From CAZKCK01 sp964552325 (GTDB lineage Bacteria; Bacteroidota; Bacteroidia; Bacteroidales; TTA-H9): a stretch of 12,732 nt of DNA. Positions within the stretch are counted from its first letter, which is position 1. Every line of letters starts with the position of its first letter. This document shows, piece by piece, positions 1 through 7,106 of this stretch. Location: NCBI GenBank assembly GCA_964552325.1, contig CAZKHA010000103.1, positions 1-12,732 on the forward strand, in the 5' to 3' direction. The notes beneath the pieces are model-generated. The model did not search any database. It had not been told where the DNA came from and worked only from the letters and a program-made list of their open reading frames with translations. The position numbers and the translations under genes are program-made.

Positions 1-386
1 TTGTCTTAGTTGCACTTATTGCCATACTTTTTGCCGGCTGCGCTAAAGAAGAGGTTGATAAAACGCTTATCGATCATTTGAAGGACAATACTTGGTACGT
101 TTCCTATTATCTTGATAGTGGTAAAGATGAAACATCTAACTTTTCTGGTTACAGCCTCGATTTTACGGATGAAATGCTAGTAAATGCAACTAAAGGAGGA
201 ACTAGCTCATCGGGTAGCTGGTTTTTAACTGACAATAGTTCCAAAATTGTGATTGTGATGAGCAATGTATCAAACTATCTCGAAAACCTTAGCAATCAAT
301 GGGTAGTAATAGAACGTACAAATGATGTGCTAAAACTAAAAGACGATAGCGAGGATGGTGAAACATTGCATCTAACGCGTAACTAA
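1..386 (+). CDS. Small lipoprotein with lipocalin-like domain (5' end outside window)
   Basis: The reading frame is open from the window edge (first full codon at base 3) to TAA at 384-386, so the start codon lies upstream. The visible N-terminus is a hydrophobic stretch ending in a lipobox-like LFAGC, with the cysteine codon at 39-41 followed by AKEE. This indicates a signal peptidase II lipoprotein anchored in an envelope membrane. The mature part is about 115 residues. It begins with a helix-like acidic/basic segment, then a tryptophan followed by beta-rich sequence (NTWYVSYYLDSG, FSGYSLDFTD, SGSWFLTD, NQWVVIE, DVLKLKD). This strand pattern resembles the small lipocalin-like lipoproteins common in Bacteroidota. 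The family call rests on that pattern only and no ligand can be inferred. A TTG at 78 could in principle start a shorter frame, but the lipobox upstream in the same frame argues against it. A strong terminator follows, so this gene ends its own transcription unit. Confidence 0.75.
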   Translation, partial: VLVALIAILFAGCAKEEVDKTLIDHLKDNTWYVSYYLDSGKDETSNFSGYSLDFTDEMLVNATKGGTSSSGSWFLTDNSSKIVIVMSNVSNYLENLSNQWVVIERTNDVLKLKDDSEDGETLHLTRN

Positions 387-407
387 GCTTTCTAAATGAT
401 TATGATG

Positions 408-439
408 GGGCATAACTTTGGGTTTTGCCCTTTTTTTTT
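408..439 (+). terminator. Intrinsic terminator after the lipoprotein gene
   Basis: A 9-bp stem with one mismatch is formed by GGGCATAAC (408-416) and GTTTTGCCC (422-430), with a 5-base loop. It is followed immediately by nine T residues (431-439). It lies 21 bases after the lipoprotein stop codon. This is a textbook Rho-independent terminator on the + strand, and it separates the lipoprotein from the amylase unit. Confidence 0.85.
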
Positions 440-521
440 GCCCACTTTTTAAGACGCCGGTAGTAGATTTGCGAAACTACCGCAAAAAAATACAAGTTTT
501 TGCTGATTTATGCTCCTATTG

Positions 522-552
522 TTGTAGGTGCTCACTTTTTTATCTACTTTTG
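522..552 (+). promoter_or_regulatory. Bacteroidota-type promoter for the amylase gene
   Basis: TTG at 522-524, a 20-base spacer, then TACTTTTG at 545-552 match the Bacteroidota housekeeping consensus (TTG-N17-23-TAnnTTTG). Transcription would start near 558, leaving a leader of about 35-40 bases before the ATG at 596. A weaker candidate lies upstream (TAGATTTG, 464-471). Confidence 0.65.
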
Positions 553-595
553 AACCTAGATTTTCCCTATTAATCACACCTAAAAGTTTTGTCGT

Positions 596-3421
596 ATGCG
601 ATCGATACAGGTTTACGTAAGCATTGTTTTAGCTTTTTTAGGCTTATCAATAAGTACTTTAGCGCAGGTTGTTACAACCGATCCAGTTTATCCTACCGAT
701 AGCCAGGTAATTACTGTTTACTTTGATGCCAGTAAAGGTAACCAAGGTTTAAAGGGTTATACCGGCAATGTTTATGCCCATACTGGGGTCATAACGAATT
801 TGAGCACTTCGGGTAGCGACTGGAAATATGTGAAAACAAATTGGGGTGTTAACACACCAGAAACCAAGCTAGAACGTTTGAGCACAGATCATTATAAACT
901 TGTTTTAACACCATCGGCAAGAAGCTATTATAACGTGCCATCAGCCGAAACTATCCAAAAAATGGCTTTTGTTTTTAGGAGCGAAGCTGCAGTAGGAGGC
1001 TCATACTTAGAAGGCAAGGATGAGGGCAACGCGGATATTTTTGTAGATATTTATGAGGCTGGCCTTAGCATAAATGTTTCATCGCCAACAGGATCCAATT
1101 TAATGTACCCAGAAAACGCCTCCATACAGGTTACGGCCGTTAGCCCCCAAGCCGATAGCATGGCTGTTTATCAAGGTGGCGTATTAAAGCACAAAACTGC
1201 CGGAATTAACCTTGATTATACCTTAACCGCCCTAAACACCCTAGGCTACTGGATTGCCGACACAATTAAGATTAAAGCTTGGAATACTACTGAAACAACT
1301 ATTGAATCAATAGCATATAAAGTTATTCCTACACCCACAGTTGCTGAGCTTCCATCAGGTGTAATGGACGGGATAAACTACATAGATAACAACACAGTGG
1401 TTTTGAGCCTGTATGCCCCTAACAAGAATTATGTTTTTGTGATAGGTGATTTCAACAACTGGGAGATCAATCAATCCTATTATATGAACCTAACACCCGA
1501 TGGAAAACGGTTTTGGTTACAACTGAGTAATCTAAACGTTGGCCAGGAATACATCTTTCAATACTTGGTAAATGGTTCGTTGCGCATAGCCGACCCCTAT
1601 GCCGAAAAAATCAGCGATCCTTGGAATGACAAATACATAACAGCTACTACCTACCCTGGCTTAAAACCTTATCCTTCGGCCAAAACTTCGGAACCAGCTT
1701 CTTATTTGCAAACTGGCCAAACACCTTACAATTGGGAAGTTACCAATTTTGTACCTCCTGCCAAAGAAAAGCTTGTTATTTACGAGATGCTTATACGTGA
1801 TTTTACTTCTGCCCATAGCTACAATTCATTGATTGATACATTAGGCTATCTGCAAACCTTAGGCGTTAATGCCATTGAACTAATGCCCGTATCAGAATTT
1901 GAGGGGAATGAAAGTTGGGGCTATAACCCAAGTTTTTATTTTGCACCCGATAAATATTATGGGCCTAAGAACACCTTTAAAAAGTTTGTGGATGAATGTC
2001 ATAAACGTGGTATTGCCGTAATTATGGATGTTGTTCTCAATCACTCATATGGCCAAAGCCCATTGGCTCGCTTATATTGGAACAACGAATTGCAACGCCC
2101 TTCGGCCGAAAACCCTTGGTACAACGAGGTTGCTCCTAACACTGCCTATAGTTGGGGATCTGATTTTGACCACGAAAGCGATCAAACCAAAGCCTTTGTT
2201 GATCGGATGAACCGCTATTGGGTTTCGGAGTATAAAATTGATGGATACCGCTATGATTTTACAAAAGGGTTTACAAACAAACCTGGCGATGGTTGGGCTT
2301 ATGATGCCTCTCGTATTGCCATTATTAAACGCATGGCCGATAGCCTTTGGGCATTTAATCCAAACACTTACATGATTTTAGAACACTTTGCCGATAATAG
2401 TGAAGAGAAGATTTTATCAAACTATGGTTTAATGATTTGGGGAAACATGAACAATGCATATTGCGAAGCTGCAATGGGTTATATAAACTCAAATTCCGAT
2501 TTTTCATGGGTTGATTACAAAAAACGTGGTTGGACCAATCCGCATGTGGTAGGCTACATGGAAAGCCATGATGAAGAGCGCATGATGTACAAAAACAATA
2601 CGTTTGGAAATGCCAGCAATGCACTATATAAAATTACCGATCCAACCATAGGTATGGAAAGGGCTGGATTAGCAGCAAGTTTCTTTATAACCATGCCTGG
2701 GCCAAAAATGATTTGGCAATTTGGTGAATTGGCTTATGATTTTAGCATCGATTACAATGGAAGGGTAGGCAACAAGCCTATACGTTGGGATTATTATGCC
2801 GATTACCGCCGCCAATACCTCTATCGTTTATATGCTGCATTAGTGCATTTAAAAACAACCTATCCAGTTTTCTCCACCACCGATTATTCGTACACACTTA
2901 CAGGAAATGCCCGCAAAATAGTGCTTAAACATGCCGATATGGATGTAGTGGTCAGCGGCAATTTTGGTGTAAACGAAACATCGGCCGTAATCGGTTTTAC
3001 CAAAACAGGAAAATGGTACGACTTCCTAACAGGCGATTCGCTTACGGTTTCGGATGTTGCAGCCCAAGTTACCCTTCAACCTGGTGAATATCATATTTAT
3101 ACCACTAAACTGATCCCAAAACCAGCACGATTAAATACCGGTATTGCCGATGAAGAAGTCGATTTCTCGGCATTTGAGGCCTATCCAAACCCTGTTAACC
3201 AAGTCTTGACAATTGAACTTGAAATTGAAAAACCAACCAAATTAAACGTAACAGTCTTAAACCTTTCGGGTCAAAAAGTATTGGATGTGTTTGATGGCAT
3301 GGCTTCTAAAGGCCATGAAGTATTTACCCTAACTAAATCGCAGTTACCAAGTGCCGGTATGTATTTGTTAGTTGTTCAAACCAATGCGGGCCGTAAAGTA
3401 TCAAAAGTGGTTGTTAAATAG
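596..3421 (+). CDS. Secreted GH13 alpha-amylase-family glucan hydrolase with T9SS sorting domain
   Basis: This 941-residue exported enzyme is predicted to hydrolyse alpha-glucans such as starch or glycogen. The order is: signal peptide (about 1-24, ending TLAQ); an unnamed beta-sandwich domain (about 25-152); an Ig-like segment (about 155-245); a CBM48-like domain (about 260-345, with GDFNNWE at 284-290); the GH13 barrel (about 390-760); a C-terminal beta domain (about 765-840); and a type A T9SS sorting domain (about 860-941, beginning AYPNP and ending KVVVK). The four GH13 regions are intact: DVVLNH (478-483), GYRYD with nucleophile D554, ILEH with general acid E596, and MESHDEE with D659. 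The CBM48-like plus barrel arrangement resembles pullulanase and branching-enzyme relatives, so cleavage of alpha-1,4 versus alpha-1,6 bonds cannot be decided. The sorting domain predicts export by the type IX system and attachment to the cell surface or release. No SusC/SusD genes adjoin it. Confidence 0.9.
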   Translation: MRSIQVYVSIVLAFLGLSISTLAQVVTTDPVYPTDSQVITVYFDASKGNQGLKGYTGNVYAHTGVITNLSTSGSDWKYVKTNWGVNTPETKLERLSTDHYKLVLTPSARSYYNVPSAETIQKMAFVFRSEAAVGGSYLEGKDEGNADIFVDIYEAGLSINVSSPTGSNLMYPENASIQVTAVSPQADSMAVYQGGVLKHKTAGINLDYTLTALNTLGYWIADTIKIKAWNTTETTIESIAYKVIPTPTVAELPSGVMDGINYIDNNTVVLSLYAPNKNYVFVIGDFNNWEINQSYYMNLTPDGKRFWLQLSNLNVGQEYIFQYLVNGSLRIADPYAEKISDPWNDKYITATTYPGLKPYPSAKTSEPASYLQTGQTPYNWEVTNFVPPAKEKLVIYEMLIRDFTSAHSYNSLIDTLGYLQTLGVNAIELMPVSEFEGNESWGYNPSFYFAPDKYYGPKNTFKKFVDECHKRGIAVIMDVVLNHSYGQSPLARLYWNNELQRPSAENPWYNEVAPNTAYSWGSDFDHESDQTKAFVDRMNRYWVSEYKIDGYRYDFTKGFTNKPGDGWAYDASRIAIIKRMADSLWAFNPNTYMILEHFADNSEEKILSNYGLMIWGNMNNAYCEAAMGYINSNSDFSWVDYKKRGWTNPHVVGYMESHDEERMMYKNNTFGNASNALYKITDPTIGMERAGLAASFFITMPGPKMIWQFGELAYDFSIDYNGRVGNKPIRWDYYADYRRQYLYRLYAALVHLKTTYPVFSTTDYSYTLTGNARKIVLKHADMDVVVSGNFGVNETSAVIGFTKTGKWYDFLTGDSLTVSDVAAQVTLQPGEYHIYTTKLIPKPARLNTGIADEEVDFSAFEAYPNPVNQVLTIELEIEKPTKLNVTVLNLSGQKVLDVFDGMASKGHEVFTLTKSQLPSAGMYLLVVQTNAGRKVSKVVVK

Positions 3422-3431
3422 CACAGGATCT

Positions 3432-4298
3432 ATGAAGAAATTCCTATTTGTCATGCTATGCCTTATTGCATTAGCCTTTAAAACTGATAAGCCTGCTTAT
3501 ATGCTTTTTGAAAAGGGCGGAAGCAAGGCTCATTATGCTGATTTACTTAAAGCCGCAACTAAAGCCGATGTGGTGTTGTTTGGCGAACTCCATAACAATC
3601 CTATTTGCCATTGGCTTCAATATGAACTTACTAAAGATTTGTTCGAGAAAAAAGGACAAGATTTGATTTTAGGTGCTGAAATGTTTGAGGCCGACAACCA
3701 GTTGGTTATGAATGAATACATCAAAGGGGCCATCAAGGAGAAAAATTTTGAAGCAGATGCCCGCCTTTGGTCAAACTATAAAACGGATTACAAACCCCTG
3801 GTTACCTTGGCAGCAAAGAATAAACTAAACTTTGTAGCCACCAACATACCAAGGCGTTATGCAGCCTTGGTCAACGCAAAAGGTTTTGAAGGGCTTGATA
3901 GCTTAACTGATGCAGCCAAAGCTTTCATTATGCCCTTGCCTGTTCCTTATGATCCCGAACTACCTGGTTACAAGGGCATGATAGAAATGATGGGCGGCCC
4001 AGGCGGCCATGTTACCGAAAACCTTCCTAAAGCCCAGGCAGTTAAAGATGCAACCATGGCACATTTCATCGTTCAAAACCTATCGAAAGACAAGACTTTA
4101 ATCCATTTTAATGGTACGTTTCATAGCGATAATTTTGAAGGGATAGTTTGGTACCTGAATAAGTATAAGCCTGGTTTAAAGATTGTAACCATAGCAAGCG
4201 TAGAGCAAGATACAATTGCGGATGTGAAAGATGAAAATAAAGAAAAGGCAGATTTTATACTTGTTTTGCCCACAAGTATGACCAAGACACAGCCTTAG
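3432..4298 (+). CDS. ChaN-family (haem-binding-like) exported protein
   Basis: This 288-residue protein belongs to the ChaN/DUF399 family, whose Campylobacter member binds haem and is linked to iron uptake. The family also resembles the EreA/TIKI hydrolase superfamily. Visible conserved blocks are GELHNN (51-56, E52 and H54), GAEMFEAD (81-88), TNIPRRYA (137-144) and HFNGTFHSD (225-233). I chose the ATG at 3432, ten bases after the amylase stop, because it gives a normal signal peptide (MKKFLFVMLCLIALAF). The frame stays open upstream to 3372, but that part lies inside the amylase coding region. Unlike ChaN proteins described as lipoproteins, no lipobox is seen: C10 is within the hydrophobic core. 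The close spacing suggests co-transcription with the amylase, though no functional link is obvious. The stop codon overlaps the stop of the convergent gtrA-like gene. Haem binding is inferred from the family only. Confidence 0.82.
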   Translation: MKKFLFVMLCLIALAFKTDKPAYMLFEKGGSKAHYADLLKAATKADVVLFGELHNNPICHWLQYELTKDLFEKKGQDLILGAEMFEADNQLVMNEYIKGAIKEKNFEADARLWSNYKTDYKPLVTLAAKNKLNFVATNIPRRYAALVNAKGFEGLDSLTDAAKAFIMPLPVPYDPELPGYKGMIEMMGGPGGHVTENLPKAQAVKDATMAHFIVQNLSKDKTLIHFNGTFHSDNFEGIVWYLNKYKPGLKIVTIASVEQDTIADVKDENKEKADFILVLPTSMTKTQP

Positions 4299-4699
4299 CC
4301 ACCAACATGGAATGTAAAATAGGAGTTGGCAGCAAAATTCCAAAGCGTAACCACACCTATGGCAAACAGTTTTGAGATGTAAAAATTGATTTTGAACTTC
4401 GTAACAATAAGGTATAGGATTAAGGTATTGATAACCAAGCCTATCATTGAAATTAAGAAGAAGTTCCCAAATTCAACCATCATTTCAGGGTTGTGGCTTC
4501 TAAAAGTCCACATTCTATTAAGGAAATAATTGGAGGTTGCAGCCAATGTAAACCCAATGGCATTCGATATAAACTTTTGTACTTTAAGGAATTCCTTAAA
4601 TACATAGGTGAACCCAAAATCAACAAACACACCGCTGAATCCTACGATGATAAATTTAACGAATTTACGAACAAGCGCATCAGAGAGAAACTCAAACAT
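4295..4699 (-). CDS. GtrA-family small membrane protein
   Basis: This 134-residue, mostly hydrophobic protein has four predicted membrane segments (about 13-34, 38-58, 76-97 and 104-126). The N-terminal block KFVKFIIVGFSGVFVDFG, followed later by NYFLNRMWTF, is typical of the GtrA family. Studied members act with polyprenyl-phosphate-linked sugars: GtrA is thought to flip the lipid-linked glucose of O-antigen modification, and a mycobacterial member works in arabinogalactan synthesis. The length is normal for the family. The ATG at 4697-4699 is the only ATG between the in-frame TAA (4742-4744) and the conserved block. It lies 42 bases after the UbiA-family gene on the same strand and has a promoter-like sequence in that gap, so it may be expressed both with and without the upstream genes. 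The TAA stop overlaps the convergent ChaN-like stop. No glycosyltransferase partner is in the window. Confidence 0.85.
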   Translation of the reverse strand: MFEFLSDALVRKFVKFIIVGFSGVFVDFGFTYVFKEFLKVQKFISNAIGFTLAATSNYFLNRMWTFRSHNPEMMVEFGNFFLISMIGLVINTLILYLIVTKFKINFYISKLFAIGVVTLWNFAANSYFTFHVGG

Positions 4700-4719
4700 A
4701 CAGCGTGTATTTTGGCCTG

Positions 4720-4749
4720 CAAAGGTATCAATAGTTCTGCATTAACCAA
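4720..4749 (-). promoter_or_regulatory. Candidate internal promoter for the gtrA-like gene
   Basis: Read on the - strand, TTG (4749-4747), a 19-base spacer and TACCTTTG (4727-4720) fit the Bacteroidota promoter consensus. The -33 part lies in the last codons of the UbiA-family gene and the -7 part in the 42-base gap. Initiation near 4713 would leave a leader of roughly 14 bases before the ATG. The spacing supports it; chance occurrence in AT-rich DNA is the alternative. Confidence 0.45.
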
Positions 4750-5746
4750 TACTTGCCCAGCCTTGCCATAGCGAGAGGTGTATCGATTCCATACCCACTA
4801 TGCCCGCTACCATTACAAGTTTTGCGAGTTGTGTGCTGAATTTATTGTCTTCAGAAGATTCTGCCTTAGCTACATGTTGAATTAAATAATACATCATAAA
4901 CTGTACTACTAAGTAATAAAGGGCTGCTTCGGTTAGGCCATGTTTATACATAAAATATTGGGCAATCGCCAGTAAGGCCATCATGCAGATAATAAATATA
5001 TTAACCACTTTTTTGGTTGTAGGTATGCCCAACTTTATAGGCAAGCTAACACAATTTTCGGCGGTATCGCCCGCAAGGTCTTCAATATCCTTTACTATTT
5101 CGCGAACAATGGTAGTACAAAAAGCAAATAACGCAAAACCCAAACAAAGTTGCGAAAACAACGGAATAACCCTAAAGGCCTTACTATAAGCCCTGGGTTC
5201 GTGTACCATGCTGTAAAACTCAAATAACCAAGTGGTTAATATTACCATGGCGGTTAGTGCTGCAACAATAAGGTTGCCCCATAAAAACGTACGTTTATAG
5301 CGGGTGGCATAATACCAAAGAGCTCCCGATGCTACCACAAAAAGCAGTGAAAGTTTATAATATCCTGTTTCTGAAGCGGCCCATAAGCCTAACAGTAAGC
5401 CAATCAAAGTCATGCTATAATACACAACAGTTGCCACAGGCACCGAGATGCTTCGTCCTACAACCATCGATTCAGGCCGATTTATAAAATCAATATTGAT
5501 ATCGTGTATATCATTAATAATATACCCCGCCCCTGCAATTAATAATGTGGAAAAAAGTAACTTAACAAAGGTACTAAGCGGTGTTTGCAACTCAGCACCA
5601 ACCGAATTTAATACAGGCATCATAACGGTGTACCGTAACAAAAGCATGGTTAATGCCATAATTAGGAGGTTTTTCCACCTAATCATTATGGCCAACTCGG
5701 TGATAAGTTTTAACAGCTTATGATTTAAAATTTTTTGTATTCGCAT
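4742..5746 (-). CDS. UbiA-family prenyltransferase (geranylgeranylglycerol-phosphate geranylgeranyltransferase-like)
   Basis: This 334-residue integral membrane protein of the UbiA superfamily transfers a prenyl chain from a prenyl diphosphate to an acceptor at the inner membrane. The first Asp-rich motif is NDIHDINID (78-86), followed by FINRPES; the second is the DIEDLAGD block (220-227). Both are expected to bind the Mg2+-diphosphate. About eight or nine hydrophobic segments surround them. The INRP sequence after the first motif resembles archaeal-type digeranylgeranylglyceryl-phosphate synthases more than menaquinone enzymes (MenA), and Bacteroidota homologues are often annotated that way. 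The natural substrate in these bacteria is not settled. The start at 5746 lies 12 bases after the HAD phosphatase gene, consistent with one operon; M21 is an alternative start. In many Bacteroidota, as I recall, a similar cluster continues with a Maf-family gene, whereas here a GtrA-family gene follows. Confidence 0.85.
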   Translation of the reverse strand: MRIQKILNHKLLKLITELAIMIRWKNLLIMALTMLLLRYTVMMPVLNSVGAELQTPLSTFVKLLFSTLLIAGAGYIINDIHDINIDFINRPESMVVGRSISVPVATVVYYSMTLIGLLLGLWAASETGYYKLSLLFVVASGALWYYATRYKRTFLWGNLIVAALTAMVILTTWLFEFYSMVHEPRAYSKAFRVIPLFSQLCLGFALFAFCTTIVREIVKDIEDLAGDTAENCVSLPIKLGIPTTKKVVNIFIICMMALLAIAQYFMYKHGLTEAALYYLVVQFMMYYLIQHVAKAESSEDNKFSTQLAKLVMVAGIVGMESIHLSLWQGWASIG

Positions 5747-5758
5747 GGTTTGGGCTTT

Positions 5759-6280
5759 CTACCAATGATAAGCATCATGGGTCATCCAGGTGCCATGCAG
5801 TTTCATAACTTGTTCAATAATGTCACGAACACAACCCCTTCCGCCCTTAAAATGCGAGATATATTTTGCAATGGATTTGATTTCTTCAGCAGCGTCTTCG
5901 GGGCAACAGGGTAGTCCTACCTCCAGCATAACCTCATAATCAGGTATGTCATCGCCCATATATATTACTTCGGCGGCATTAAGCTTGTTCTCGGCAATGA
6001 ACTTTTTAAATACTTCCAATTTGTTTACAACACCTAGGTAAACATCTTTAACTTGCAGCATTTCAAGTCTTCTGAACATCGACTCTGATCTCCCTCCACT
6101 AATCACCACAATCCTATAGCCTTTTTTTATGGCAAGTTGTATGGCATATCCATCTTTAACGTTCCCACCTCTCACGGCTTCTCCATCGGGTAATATTAAT
6201 ACGGAGCCATCGGTTAAAACACCGTCATAATCAAAAATGATGGTTTTTATGGGTGCAAGCAGTTCTTTGTAATTCGACAT
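5759..6280 (-). CDS. KdsC-like HAD-family phosphatase
   Basis: This 173-residue cytoplasmic HAD phosphatase of the KdsC type lacks a cap domain. Motif I is DYDGVLTDG, with nucleophile D17 and acid/base D19. Motif II is the SGG at 61-63, the motif III lysine is probably K87, and motif IV is GDDIPD (109-114), with D110/D111/D114 binding Mg2+. The GGRGCVRD near the C-terminus (146-153) is typical of KdsC, which removes the 1-phosphate-side group from Kdo-8-phosphate in lipopolysaccharide core synthesis. Length matches the family (about 165-190). Its neighbours are not Kdo genes, so another phosphosugar or phosphoester substrate is possible. It sits 13 bases after the DUF2520 gene and 12 bases before the UbiA-family gene, suggesting one transcript. 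The ATG at 6278-6280 is well placed: the nucleophile lies at residue 17, as is usual. Confidence 0.88.
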   Translation of the reverse strand: MSNYKELLAPIKTIIFDYDGVLTDGSVLILPDGEAVRGGNVKDGYAIQLAIKKGYRIVVISGGRSESMFRRLEMLQVKDVYLGVVNKLEVFKKFIAENKLNAAEVIYMGDDIPDYEVMLEVGLPCCPEDAAEEIKSIAKYISHFKGGRGCVRDIIEQVMKLHGTWMTHDAYHW

Positions 6281-6293
6281 AAATTATAGTATT

Positions 6294-7088
6294 TCAACAT
6301 GTTAGATTGTCAGACTGCAAGGTTTTCGTTACAATGCTTTCTGATATTTGTTGGTAAATAGCCTTGTATGAGGGGTAATCGTTTAAAAGTTCTAAGTGGC
6401 TTTTAATTAGGTTAACATCTGCTCTTTTTGCGGGTCCAGTTTGGGCTGCCCACGGGCTCATGTAAAGCAGTTTATCGAATGTCTCGTGAAGCAGGGGGTG
6501 CAAGAGACTAGGTTCTAAGCCTTGTTTTTCTAATATCTCCTGGGCAATAACCTGCATATAATTCGTAAAATTATTGGTAAAAACAGCTGCCAAATGAGCC
6601 ATGCGGCGTTGTTGGGAGTTTAAATAACGAACATCGTTGCTCAAACTGGAAGCTAATAGATAAAGCGATTCAAGTACTTGTTTTTGAGATGATTCCAAGC
6701 ATATGGGTATCCGTTCGAAGGCTGTTTTTTTGGCTTTAGAAAACGTTTGCAAGGGGTATAACACCCCGTAATTGGCGAACCTTTCTAGCACTTCAATAGG
6801 TTTAGAACCCGAGGTGTGAACTACAATGCCTGCTACTTGGGGGAGTAGGCTGGCTACGTTTTGTAAGGCATCATCGGCTACTGATATCACGTACAAATCG
6901 GCATCAGGAACTACTGCAGCTAAATTGTTGGTGGCCTTCGAGTGAACTGCATGCGCCAATTCTTCAGCGTTTTCTTGTCGTTTGCTATACACTTGGGCAA
7001 TGGAAATACCATGTGCAACAAAAGCATGTGCCAGATGTGTGGCCACATTACCCGAACCTATCAAAACAACTTGTTGAATATGTACCAA
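6294..7088 (-). CDS. Rossmann-fold and DUF2520 domain protein (putative NAD(P)-dependent oxidoreductase)
   Basis: Taken from a TTG at 7088, this is a 264-residue protein. The N-terminal Rossmann half begins MVHIQQVVLIGSGNVATHL, whose GSGNVA loop fits NAD(P) binding. The DUF2520 helical half includes LYPLQTFSK and, further on, LAAVFTNNFTNYM, a block that resembles the dimerisation region of ProC/ketopantoate reductase relatives. The reaction is unknown. The frame is open upstream to another TTG at 7139, but a promoter -7 element (7107-7114) lies inside that extension, so a transcript from it could encode only the shorter form. The shorter form also puts the nucleotide-binding strand at the very N-terminus, as usual for the fold. 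No ATG is available in frame near this point. It is the first gene of the run with the KdsC-like phosphatase, the UbiA-family and the GtrA-family genes. Confidence 0.8.
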   Translation of the reverse strand: MVHIQQVVLIGSGNVATHLAHAFVAHGISIAQVYSKRQENAEELAHAVHSKATNNLAAVVPDADLYVISVADDALQNVASLLPQVAGIVVHTSGSKPIEVLERFANYGVLYPLQTFSKAKKTAFERIPICLESSQKQVLESLYLLASSLSNDVRYLNSQQRRMAHLAAVFTNNFTNYMQVIAQEILEKQGLEPSLLHPLLHETFDKLLYMSPWAAQTGPAKRADVNLIKSHLELLNDYPSYKAIYQQISESIVTKTLQSDNLTC

Positions 7089-7106
7089 AAATTTTAAGTT
7101 AGGCCA

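Noticed and set aside
464..471. TAGATTTG, a second -7-like element upstream of the amylase promoter
   Set aside because: Its only -33 partner is the TTG at 438-440 at the end of the terminator T-tract, with a 23-base spacer. The promoter at 522-552 is better placed and spaced.
3372..3431. Longer N-terminus for the ChaN-like protein
   Set aside because: It overlaps the end of the amylase gene and would place charged residues before a clear signal peptide that begins at 3432.
4493..4771. Open + strand frame of 92 codons opposite the gtrA-like gene
   Set aside because: It is antisense to a gene with clear family motifs and its translation shows no recognisable domain.
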